Shown piece after piece: positions 43,398 to 50,720 of a stretch of 64,000 nucleotides of DNA. Location of the stretch: positions 3,286,001 to 3,350,000 of the forward strand of contig NZ_CP066775.1 in assembly GCF_009754905.2 (NCBI RefSeq), written 5' to 3'. Position 1 is the stretch's first letter, and every line of letters starts with the position of its first letter. The translations under genes and the position numbers were made by a program. The DNA comes from Mucilaginibacter ginkgonis. Lineage in GTDB: Bacteria > Bacteroidota > Bacteroidia > Sphingobacteriales > Sphingobacteriaceae. Under the pieces are notes generated by a model. The model searched no databases, was not told where the DNA came from, and saw only the letters and a list, made by a program, of their open reading frames with translations.

Positions 43398-43542
43398 TTA
43401 CTTTCTTTGGCCGTCAAAGAAAGTAACCAAAGAAACTCGCCGCTGCGCCCTGCGCTACAATGGTTGTGCTGTTTCAAAGCCTGTAGTTGCCGCACAGACT
43501 GATGCGGCATTTGTCGGTGGCGTTAATGCAGTGCCAACATTA
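43398..43542 (+). repeat. Family C element, copy 3
   Basis: TTACTTTCTTTG-GCCGT-CAAAGAAAGTAA hairpin (43398-43426), ACCAAAGAAACTCGCCGCTG, GCGCTACAATGG, and the perfect hairpin GCCGCA-CAGACTGA-TGCGGC (about 43489-43508), ending GTGCCAACATTAA. This is the shortest and cleanest copy. Confidence 0.75.
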
Positions 43543-43629
43543 ATCCCCCAATGCGTCATTGCGAGCGAATCAGAGCCTTTACTGAGTTTATCGAAGTACG
43601 GCAATCTCAAAGGACAAATCACTAGTTAT

Positions 43630-43717
43630 GTCATTGCGAGGAGCGTAGCCGACGCGGCAATCCGAGCATAAAATCTTAAGAATGTCACTAACGGATTGCT
43701 TTGTGCCTCGCAATGAC
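43630..43717. repeat. Family D element, second full copy
   Basis: GTCATTGCGAG (43630-43640) and CTCGCAATGAC (43707-43717) perfect terminal inverted repeats with GCGGCAATCC and GGATTGCT inside. Same termini as the element between trpG and trpC. Confidence 0.75.
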
Positions 43718-43792
43718 AACCTCGGTATTTGCCGATTTGATTTGCATTTCACATTAAAGTGGCAACATCCGGAAAGAAGTATGGTTAGCCAA

Positions 43793-44869
43793 TTACTTCC
43801 CCGCCCCCTTCAACACCCTATACACATGCGAAGCAGAATATCCCGTTTGCGCGGCTATCTGGCGTATGCTTTGGCCTTCGGCGTGCAGTTCTATTATTTT
43901 TTGCTCAACCTCGGCGGTCAGGTTTATTAACCTTGGCCGCAAATGGTCAGTTTCTATGCCCTGGTCTGTAAACTCAAATTGCAGAAAGTTGTAGTGCTTC
44001 ACTATCCTGCACAGGCAAACGTTGTCGGGGCCATAGGTTTCTGCAGTGTTGCGTTGTTTTATTTGCTTAAGGTAGCGCTGGCCGGGTTGTGTAGCGCTGT
44101 CGCCAATGGCAAACGCGCTGTCGCAAAAATTGATGAGCATCTTACTGCCCTGCAGGTCGTCGCGAGATATGGGTTTGCTGCCGTTACGTTTGGGGGTGTG
44201 CGCCAGAACCAGTATGGAGATCTTGTATTTGTTTTTAATGTCCTGCAACTGGCTGATGAGGTTCAGTGCAGGCAATGCACCATGCGTGCCCGAGCCCAGG
44301 CAGGTAATATTATCGATGATGAGCACTTTGGCCTTGGCGTTCAGGATGGCATTCTCCAGCGCGTTGATGATATACTCGCCCCGGTTCTTAAAGCGATGGG
44401 CGCCTTTGGCATCGGGGTTTACAGACGAGCGTAAGAAATTATCGCCGAAACGGTACATGCCATAAACCCCGTCCGAGTAGCGGGTGCTGAACTGCTTGGC
44501 AGACAATTCGAAATCGATGTACAAAACCGTTTGCGTGCTAACGGTCAACTCGAAATTACCTACGCAGCTTTCCCTGCTGATCGAATCTGCCAGCTGCACG
44601 GCCAGTATAGATTTGCCCGTGTTGGTATCGGCAAAAAGGATGCAAAGTTCATTTTCATACCAAAACCTGTCGAACAGCATTTTGGCATCGGGTAGTTTAT
44701 CGGATTCGGCAAGCCATTCCGAAGCTTTCTTGGTGATAAAGCCATCTTCTGCCGTACCGATCGGTTCGGCTTTTACAGGTGCTGGCCGTTTCTGGCACAT
44801 GGAACGGATGAGCTCTATCTCCATAGGGCGTTCAAAATAATGGTGAGGCGGAGTGTAGTTGTGCGACAT
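43793..44869 (-). CDS. AAA/RecA-fold ATPase with C-terminal helix-turn-helix
   Basis: A 358-residue protein with a RecA-type ATPase core: Walker A ILFADTNTGKSILAVQLA (Gly of the first position is Ala), Walker B VLIIDNITC and LVLAHTPKRNG, as in RepA/RegA-like hexameric helicase ATPases. The C terminus (VEQKIIELHAEGQSIRQIAAQTGYSASHVYRVLKG) is a helix-turn-helix. Such proteins occur on plasmids and integrated elements, where they act in replication. Here it stands alone in a repeat island, with a large palindrome upstream. It could be a remnant of a mobile element, or a domesticated chromosomal gene; neither is proven. Confidence 0.78.
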   Translation of the reverse strand: MSHNYTPPHHYFERPMEIELIRSMCQKRPAPVKAEPIGTAEDGFITKKASEWLAESDKLPDAKMLFDRFWYENELCILFADTNTGKSILAVQLADSISRESCVGNFELTVSTQTVLYIDFELSAKQFSTRYSDGVYGMYRFGDNFLRSSVNPDAKGAHRFKNRGEYIINALENAILNAKAKVLIIDNITCLGSGTHGALPALNLISQLQDIKNKYKISILVLAHTPKRNGSKPISRDDLQGSKMLINFCDSAFAIGDSATQPGQRYLKQIKQRNTAETYGPDNVCLCRIVKHYNFLQFEFTDQGIETDHLRPRLINLTAEVEQKIIELHAEGQSIRQIAAQTGYSASHVYRVLKGAGK

Positions 44870-45062
44870 TTGTAATTGGATGTCTCCAAAGTTACCACGC
44901 GGTTTGGTGTGTTTCGGTGGCGGTGTTTTGTCAGTACTGCAGCTGTTTCAAAGCCCGTTTTTGCCTTGGTAGTGACAAAGTAGTGCTTGCAGGTAAACGC
45001 TGTAAAGCGTTGAAAATTAGCAAAGAGCAAGATGGTGTCACATACTTAAAAGTAGGGGACAA

Positions 45063-45097
45063 GTGTTTCAACTGTTTCACTTGAAACAGTGAAACAC
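45063..45097. repeat. Long palindrome of TGTTTCA/TGAAACA units
   Basis: GTGTTTCAACTGTTTCA is followed by CT and TGAAACAGTGAAACAC. The arms match with one extra A in the left arm; each arm has two TTTCA-type units. About 195 bp upstream of the ATPase start codon. It may be an operator or a replication/recombination site of the former element. Confidence 0.6.
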
Positions 45098-45112
45098 CCC
45101 AACGTTGCGAAC

Positions 45113-45142
45113 AAAAAAACGCCGCTCAATAGTTGGGCGGCG
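45113..45142 (-). terminator. Rho-independent terminator after the GT14-like gene
   Basis: On the minus strand CGCCGCCCAA pairs with TTGAGCGGCG around CTA and is followed by seven T residues. It lies 68 bp after the stop codon. Confidence 0.85.
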
Positions 45143-45209
45143 TTTCGTTTTATGTATTGTCCCGGTGTCGGCGAGTGGAATTATAAATATAAGATAAGTT
45201 TGGTTATAA

Positions 45210-46058
45210 CTAACTATTGCTCAATAAGTTTTGGTCGATGTAATCCAGCACTTCGGCATCCTGGTCGAATTTGCGGGCAAAGAATGCGTCGCTTGCTTTT
45301 AAAGCAGGTGCATCTGCCATGGTAAGGGTTTTAGGCCGCGGGTTTTTCTCGCTCCAGTCGATATACCTGTAATTGTGGTTAACCATTTTATCTTTCAAGG
45401 GCGAATTATAGATAAGCGTCTGGAAGAACATCTCGTCGCTGCCCCAGCTATATTTAAAGAAGCCGGTGATCGGCAGCTTGTCGTCGCAGCATTTAAGGAT
45501 GTATCGCGTAGCCTCTGCATCAATAGTAAACCAGGCAGAGAAACCGATGACCGTATAACCGGCAGGCGCTGTCCTTTTTGGCAATGCTATATTCAGCAAT
45601 TTTTGAAGGGCGTATTTTCCTTTCAGTTTCCAATCGGTAAGGTTGTAGGTGTTGATCTTTTGCTGCGCTTCTTCCAGCCAGGGTTCGCCCGGCAGGCAAT
45701 AGTTAAAAAAGCACTTGCCTTTGTTCTCTTCAAGCAGGGCGTTGAATTCGGCGATAGGTTTTATAGGATAATCCTGCCCGCTGATCAGGTTTACAAAGTC
45801 AAACTCCCTCCTCAACTCTACGATCGCCCTTAGTCCATTGATCGTAGCCTCAACAATGCTGTACCCACCCCAATTTACGTCGATGCGGTTTTTCATTAAG
45901 TAAACGTCAGGTTGCTTTTCAAGTTCCAGGAAGCCCTGCATGTCGCACTTTTTGTCAATGTGGATAACAACAAAGCTTCCGGGATGGGCAATTTGTTTTA
46001 CAAGACGGGCAACCTGCGCCAGGTCTCTATGGGCTAAAATGAGATGAGCAATTTTCAC
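45210..46058 (-). CDS. Core-2/I-branching-type glycosyltransferase (GT14-like)
   Basis: A 282-residue protein of the beta-1,6-N-acetylglucosaminyltransferase fold. The N-terminal AHLILAHRDLAQVARLVKQI, VVIHIDKKCD, the WGGYSIVEATINGLRAI segment, LISGQDYPIKPI and WGSDEMFFQTLIYNSP are family marks. It probably transfers a sugar to a surface glycan or glycoprotein; the acceptor is unknown. It is divergent from the ROK regulator gene, with 143 bp between them. No other glycosyltransferase is adjacent. Confidence 0.85.
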   Translation of the reverse strand: MKIAHLILAHRDLAQVARLVKQIAHPGSFVVIHIDKKCDMQGFLELEKQPDVYLMKNRIDVNWGGYSIVEATINGLRAIVELRREFDFVNLISGQDYPIKPIAEFNALLEENKGKCFFNYCLPGEPWLEEAQQKINTYNLTDWKLKGKYALQKLLNIALPKRTAPAGYTVIGFSAWFTIDAEATRYILKCCDDKLPITGFFKYSWGSDEMFFQTLIYNSPLKDKMVNHNYRYIDWSEKNPRPKTLTMADAPALKASDAFFARKFDQDAEVLDYIDQNLLSNS

Positions 46059-46135
46059 AGTTAAAGGCTGAATTAGATAGTGTTACAAAGTACAACTTTT
46101 TAAAACCAATGTTTTGTTCATTCGGTAACAAATAA

Positions 46136-46163
46136 ATACTTTTTAAATTTTTTTAAAAAGTAT
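46136..46163. promoter_or_regulatory. Candidate ROK operator
   Basis: ATACTTTTTAAA (46136-46147) and TTTAAAAAGTAT (46152-46163) form a perfect 12-bp inverted repeat with a TTTT centre, directly upstream of the -33 element of the ROK gene. Position and AT-rich symmetry suit a NagC-type regulator acting on its own gene and perhaps on the divergent glycosyltransferase. Confidence 0.6.
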
Positions 46164-46195
46164 TTTGAAGTTGATAAAATGATTTGTTAAGTTTG
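46164..46195 (+). promoter_or_regulatory. Promoter of the ROK/nagB operon
   Basis: TTTG (46164-46167), 20-bp spacer, TAAGTTTG (46188-46195). Both boxes match the Bacteroidota consensus. The ATG follows 6 bp later, so the transcript would be leaderless or nearly so. Confidence 0.7.
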
Positions 46196-46201
46196 TGATA
46201 C

Positions 46202-47395
46202 ATGGAAGCGAAAGCAAAGGCTAAGAAACAAGACGGCTTGACCGATAAAGTTTTAAAGCAATTTTATTTTAACCATGAATTGTCGTGTGCCGATATCAGC
46301 GCCAGGCTGAATAAAAGCATACCCCTGATTACGAAATCAATCAACGAGCTCACTGCCGGCGGCCTTGTCATAGAACAGGGCCTCGCGCAGTCGAGTGGAG
46401 GCCGCCGCCCGTTACTATATTCCATAAAACCTGACGCTATATATGTCCTGGCCGTTGCAATGGACCAGTTATCGCTGCGCATTGGCCTTTTGGATATGCA
46501 CAACAAACCTGTCGCCGATGTGCAGCAGGTAGAGCTTACCCTCTTTAAAAATACCAAGTCGCTGCAACGGCTAATTGAGATCATTAACGAGTACATCAAA
46601 AGTTCGGGCGTAGCCAAAAGTAAAATAGCCGGCATTGGTATTGGCATGCCGGGCTTTGTAAACATTAAAGAGGGGATCAATTACTCTTACCTGGATGCCG
46701 AGGGCGAGGACCTTAAAGAGGTAATAGGCCAGGCAACGGGTTTGCCTGTGGTTATTGATAACGACTCGAGTTTGGTGGCCCTTGCAGAACAGCGCTTTGG
46801 CGCGGCAAAAGATCAAAAAGAAGTAATGGTAATCAACCTGGGGTGGGGCATCGGCCTGGGGATGATCATCAACGGCAAGTTATTCCGTGGTCATGATGGC
46901 TTTGCAGGCGAACTGAGCCATATCCCCTTATCAGAAAATGGCGAACTATGTAACTGCGGTAAACGCGGGTGCCTGGAGGTTGAAGCGTCTATGCTGGCGG
47001 TTGCCCAAAAGGCGATAGCAGGTATTAAAGAAGGCAAGATCACCAGCCTGAAACATATTACAGACGACCCGCATAAACTTGCCGGAGATGCCATTATGGA
47101 TGCCGCCAACAGCGGCGACCATTTCGCCATAGACTTGTTAGCTGAAGCCGGGTATAAAATCGGCAAGGCGCTGGCGATACTGGCGCACATCATGAACCCC
47201 GAGACCATTGTGCTTAGCGGCCGTGGAGCCCGGGTAGGCAAGATATTGCAGGCGCCCATTCAGCAGGCCATGAATAAATATTGCATTCCGCGGCTGGTGA
47301 GTAACACATCGCTCAAAATATCAGAAATTGGCTTTGATGCGGAGCTGATTGGTGCGGCAGTTTTAGTAATGGATAACTTTAAATTGAATAAATAG
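46202..47395 (+). CDS. ROK family transcriptional regulator
   Basis: A 397-residue regulator: winged helix at residues about 15-65 (CADISARLNKSIPLITKSINELTAGGLVIEQG), then a ROK sugar-kinase-like domain with IGIGMPGFVN, NDSSLVALAEQRFG, and the zinc motif CNCGKRGCLE. The kinase-like part probably senses an amino sugar. It is directly upstream of the NagB/PIG-L fusion (43 bp) and carries its own operator, like NagC/Mlc type regulators. N-acetylglucosamine or its phosphate is the likely signal. Confidence 0.9.
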   Translation: MEAKAKAKKQDGLTDKVLKQFYFNHELSCADISARLNKSIPLITKSINELTAGGLVIEQGLAQSSGGRRPLLYSIKPDAIYVLAVAMDQLSLRIGLLDMHNKPVADVQQVELTLFKNTKSLQRLIEIINEYIKSSGVAKSKIAGIGIGMPGFVNIKEGINYSYLDAEGEDLKEVIGQATGLPVVIDNDSSLVALAEQRFGAAKDQKEVMVINLGWGIGLGMIINGKLFRGHDGFAGELSHIPLSENGELCNCGKRGCLEVEASMLAVAQKAIAGIKEGKITSLKHITDDPHKLAGDAIMDAANSGDHFAIDLLAEAGYKIGKALAILAHIMNPETIVLSGRGARVGKILQAPIQQAMNKYCIPRLVSNTSLKISEIGFDAELIGAAVLVMDNFKLNK

Positions 47396-47438
47396 GCAGC
47401 CGGTAAGCTGCCGCGAAGACGATCACAAAAACAAAATT

Positions 47439-49358
47439 ATGGCACGTTTAAATCTTCTTGAAGAGACCCGGTATGAGAAACTGCCGGTAACCGTTTACCC
47501 CGACCAGCGTACGGCATCAGTTACTGTCGCAGCCCGTATTGCAAAACTGATCAAAGCTAAAGCCGAGAGTGGCGAGAAGGCAGTTTTGGGTTTGGCTACC
47601 GGTGTAACCCCAATAGCGGTTTATGCAGAACTGGTACGCCTGCACAAAGAAGAAGGGCTTAGCTTCAAGAATGTGATCACATTTAACCTCGACGAATATT
47701 TCCCGATGCAGCCAAACGCTGCCCAAAGCTACGTGACGTTCATGAATGAAAATTTATTCAATCATGTCGATATCGATAAAAACAACGTACACATCCCTGA
47801 TGGCACCTTGCCGCAGGAAGACGTGGCCGAATTTTGTCTTAACTATGAAAGGCTGATAGAAGAGTATGGCGGACTGGATTTCCAGTTATTGGGTATAGGG
47901 CGTACAGGCCACATCGGGTTTAATGAGCCCGGCTCGGCGCCAAATTCGGGCACCAGGCTGGTTACCCTCGACGACCTGACACGCAGCGATGCCGCCCGCG
48001 ATTTCGGTGGCAAGCAAAACGTACCTACAAAAGCCATCACCATGGGTGTGGGAACAATCTTTAAGGCCCGTGAGATCATCCTGATGGCCTGGAGCCAAAA
48101 GAAGGCACCTATAGTTAAAAAGGCAGTTGAGGGAGAAATCTCGGGAGAGGTTCCTGCAACGTATCTGCAATTATCAGATAATGTAGAGTTTGTTCTGGAT
48201 GAGGGTGCCGCTTCTGAACTTACCCGGTTTGATACCCCATGGCTGGTTAAGGACTGTGTCTGGCACAACCTGCTAAAAAAGAAAGCCGTCATCTGGTTAG
48301 CTACAAATGTCAGAAAACCAATTTTAAAGCTTACCGAAGATGATTATAATAATAATGGCATGGCACAACTTGCTGTAGAGCAGGGGCCGGTATATGACAT
48401 CAACATAGACATCTTCAACCAGATACAACATACCATTACCGGCTGGCCGGGTGGTAAACCAAACGCCGACGATTCGCAACGGCCGGAACGCGCTAATCCG
48501 GCAAAAAAACGTTCGATAGTTTTTTCTCCGCACCCGGACGATGACGTGATCTCTATGGGTGGTACTTTCATCCGTTTGGTAGACCAGGGCCACGATGTGC
48601 ACGTGGCTTATCAAACATCTGGCAATACTGCAGTGTGGGACGATGATGTGCTGCGCTATATGGAATTCGCGATTGACTTTGCCGAGAGCCGCGGCGACGA
48701 CAGCGCAGACCTGCATAAAGTTTATGATGGCATGCGGTCTTTTTTCGCTGTTAAGCAGCCTAACCAGATAGACACTCAGGAGATACGTAACGTTAAGGGT
48801 TTTATACGCAAAAGTGAAGCTATCGCAGGCGCGCGTTTTGCAGGCTTGCCCGATTCAAACATCCATTTTCAGGCCTTACCTTTCTATGAAACCGGTAAAA
48901 CACAAAAAAATTCTGTTGGTGACAAGGATGTGGAGTTAACCATGGAACTGCTCCAAAAAGTAAAGCCACACCAGGTATTTGTAGCAGGCGACTTTGCAGA
49001 CCCGCACGGCACCCACGTAGTGTGCTTTAACATAGTTTTAAAAGCTTTACAAAGGTTAGCACAAACAGAAGAGTGGGTTAAAGATTGTTGGATGTGGCTA
49101 TATCGCGGTGCGTGGCACGAGTTTAAAACATACGAAATTGAAATGGCGGTGCCACTTTCTCCGCAGGAGGTGTTGCGCAAACGCAACGCCATATTTAAAC
49201 ATCAGTCGCAAAAGGACAGACCGGTTTTCCCGGGCGATGACGCCCGCGAGTTTTGGGTGCGTGCCGAGGACCGCAACCGCGAAACCGCACGCTGTTATGA
49301 CGAACTTGGCCTGGCAGAATATGCCGCGATGGAAGCCTTTGTGCGGTATAAATTTTAA
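47439..49358 (+). CDS. nagB: Glucosamine-6-phosphate deaminase fused to a PIG-L (LmbE-like) domain
   Basis: A 639-residue fusion. Residues about 1-270 are a NagB domain (LGLATGVTPIAVYAEL, FNLDEYFPM, GIGRTGHIGFNEPGS, LVKDCVW), converting glucosamine-6-phosphate to fructose-6-phosphate and ammonia. In E. coli the motif reads NDGHIAFNEP with a catalytic Asp; here that position is Thr. Residues about 355-600 are a PIG-L deacetylase domain with the zinc motif His365-Pro-Asp-Asp-Asp. Together it could deacetylate and deaminate an amino sugar phosphate, but this is inference. Between ROK and NagX-like genes, the context is amino-sugar use. Confidence 0.9.
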   Translation: MARLNLLEETRYEKLPVTVYPDQRTASVTVAARIAKLIKAKAESGEKAVLGLATGVTPIAVYAELVRLHKEEGLSFKNVITFNLDEYFPMQPNAAQSYVTFMNENLFNHVDIDKNNVHIPDGTLPQEDVAEFCLNYERLIEEYGGLDFQLLGIGRTGHIGFNEPGSAPNSGTRLVTLDDLTRSDAARDFGGKQNVPTKAITMGVGTIFKAREIILMAWSQKKAPIVKKAVEGEISGEVPATYLQLSDNVEFVLDEGAASELTRFDTPWLVKDCVWHNLLKKKAVIWLATNVRKPILKLTEDDYNNNGMAQLAVEQGPVYDINIDIFNQIQHTITGWPGGKPNADDSQRPERANPAKKRSIVFSPHPDDDVISMGGTFIRLVDQGHDVHVAYQTSGNTAVWDDDVLRYMEFAIDFAESRGDDSADLHKVYDGMRSFFAVKQPNQIDTQEIRNVKGFIRKSEAIAGARFAGLPDSNIHFQALPFYETGKTQKNSVGDKDVELTMELLQKVKPHQVFVAGDFADPHGTHVVCFNIVLKALQRLAQTEEWVKDCWMWLYRGAWHEFKTYEIEMAVPLSPQEVLRKRNAIFKHQSQKDRPVFPGDDAREFWVRAEDRNRETARCYDELGLAEYAAMEAFVRYKF

Positions 49359-49372
49359 GTAAGATCTCTCAC

Positions 49373-49417
49373 CCGGGCGGGCGCTGGTTGAATTTGTGAC
49401 CGGTGCTTGCCGCCCGG
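49373..49417. other. Hairpin after nagB
   Basis: CCGGGCGG (49373-49380) pairs with CCGCCCGG (49410-49417) around a long loop. No T run follows, so it is not a clear terminator. Confidence 0.35.
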
Positions 49418-49447
49418 ATATCTACTATTCCATGTAATGCCCATCTT

Positions 49448-49473
49448 GTCATGCCGAACTGTTTCGGCATGAC
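49448..49473. repeat. Palindromic repeat GTCATGCCGAA
   Basis: GTCATGCCGAA (49448-49458) and TTCGGCATGAC (49463-49473) form a perfect 11-bp stem. It is similar in style to the GTCATGCTGAGC repeats elsewhere in the window. Confidence 0.6.
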
Positions 49474-49542
49474 CGGTCATAACAGCGCTTGACAAATCCC
49501 TCCAAATCCCTTACATTACACCTGATTAAACCAACCCTAATT

Positions 49543-50667
49543 ATGGCCGGAACAACTGTTAAAGCCCCCCGTCTGCTTTCTCTCGATATTTTCCGCGGTA
49601 TTACTATTGCCGCAATGATACTGGTAAATAACCCCGGTAATGACCATGTCTATGCGCCGCTAGAGCATTCGGTGTGGAATGGATGTACACCAACAGATTT
49701 GATCTTCCCATCCTTCTTGTTTATGGTTGGCGTAGCCATTGTTTATGCTATGCAAAACAAGCGTGCAACGATAAGCCATAGCAAGCTGATCTTAAACGCT
49801 TTCAGGCGTATGGTGATGCTGATCCTCATTGCCTGGGGCATTCAAATGTTTTACCACCCAGATCTCGCCCACCTGCGCTTCCCGGGCGTGTTGCAGCGCA
49901 TAGCTGTAGTATATTTTATAGCCACTGTTATCTATGTAAAAACAAATCAAAAAACGCAGGATTGGCTCTTCGGGATATTTTTGGTTGGCTATTATATCAT
50001 CATGACATTTATCCCGGTTCCGGATGGTCATGCAGCTAACCTCGACCCTGAAACTAACATGGGTGCATGGCTGGATAGGTTAGTGTTTGGCACCAACCAC
50101 CTATGGCGGTCATCAAAAACCTGGGACCCCGAAGGGTTGCTGGGTACACTGCCGGCAATTGGCACCGCAATATTCGGTATACGTGTAGGCACCTGGATAA
50201 AACGCACCGACCGCGACGAGACAACCAAAACCGTATGGCTGTTTGTTTACGGAATTGTAGCCGTATTGTTAGGTATGCTCATCGACCTGTTCTTCCCCAT
50301 CAACAAAGCGCTTTGGACCAGTTCGTTTGTGCTGTATGCCGGCGGCCTGTCAACATTAGGATTAACACTTTGCTATTGGGTGGTCGATGTTAACAAGCAT
50401 AATAAATTGTTGTGGCCATTCCTGGTATTTGGCACCAATTCTATAGCGGCTTATATCCTGATAGACATCTGGCCGGGATTGATCAACCTGATAAAAGTAC
50501 ATCACGATGGTAAGGTTGTAAAGGCGATGTCTTACTATAACCAGGTTGTGTTCGCGCCGAATTTTTCTCCTATAAACGCGTCTATGTTCTTTGCGCTTAG
50601 TCTGGTAATTATCACCTGGCTGATCATGTACCCGCTATATCGCAATAAAATTTTGATACGCGTGTAA
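49543..50667 (+). CDS. NagX-like acyltransferase/transporter (DUF5009, heparan-alpha-glucosaminide N-acetyltransferase family)
   Basis: A 374-residue polytopic membrane protein with about ten hydrophobic segments. The start LLSLDIFRGITIAAMILVNNPGN, with Asp, Arg, and the segment EHSVWNGCTPTDLIFPSFLFMVGVAI, is the hallmark of the HGSNAT/NagX family. In Bacteroidota these genes sit with amino-sugar genes and may acetylate glucosamine or move it across the membrane. The ATG at 49543 gives the family N terminus; the longer frame from a TTG at 49489 is less likely. Follows nagB by 184 bp. Confidence 0.85.
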   Translation: MAGTTVKAPRLLSLDIFRGITIAAMILVNNPGNDHVYAPLEHSVWNGCTPTDLIFPSFLFMVGVAIVYAMQNKRATISHSKLILNAFRRMVMLILIAWGIQMFYHPDLAHLRFPGVLQRIAVVYFIATVIYVKTNQKTQDWLFGIFLVGYYIIMTFIPVPDGHAANLDPETNMGAWLDRLVFGTNHLWRSSKTWDPEGLLGTLPAIGTAIFGIRVGTWIKRTDRDETTKTVWLFVYGIVAVLLGMLIDLFFPINKALWTSSFVLYAGGLSTLGLTLCYWVVDVNKHNKLLWPFLVFGTNSIAAYILIDIWPGLINLIKVHHDGKVVKAMSYYNQVVFAPNFSPINASMFFALSLVIITWLIMYPLYRNKILIRV

Positions 50668-50720
50668 TTGTCCCGACTGAATCACGTTATTTAGACCTTA
50701 ATTAAAACGACCCAATACAA

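Larger units (their letters stand above)
42938..43792. other. Repeat island of about 850 bp
   Basis: No gene is supported. It holds GTCATGCTGAGCTTGTCGAAGC repeats at 42963 and 43063, a family A palindrome at 43011-43029, family C copies at 43115-43312 and 43398-43542, a family D half at 43326-43358 and a complete family D element at 43630-43717. Confidence 0.7.
44870..45209. other. 340-bp gap upstream of the AAA ATPase gene
   Basis: Carries the long palindrome at 45063-45097 and the terminator at 45113-45142. The 190 bp next to the ATPase start show no TAnnTTTG element or family A-D repeat. Confidence 0.5.

Noticed and set aside
42938..43792. Possible CRISPR array in the repeat island
   Set aside because: The repeats are of several types, palindromic and irregularly spaced; there are no equal-length repeat/spacer units and no cas genes.
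45063..45097. Palindrome as terminator of the ATPase or glycosyltransferase gene
   Set aside because: It lies upstream of the ATPase start and is followed by no T run; a better terminator lies at 45113-45142.
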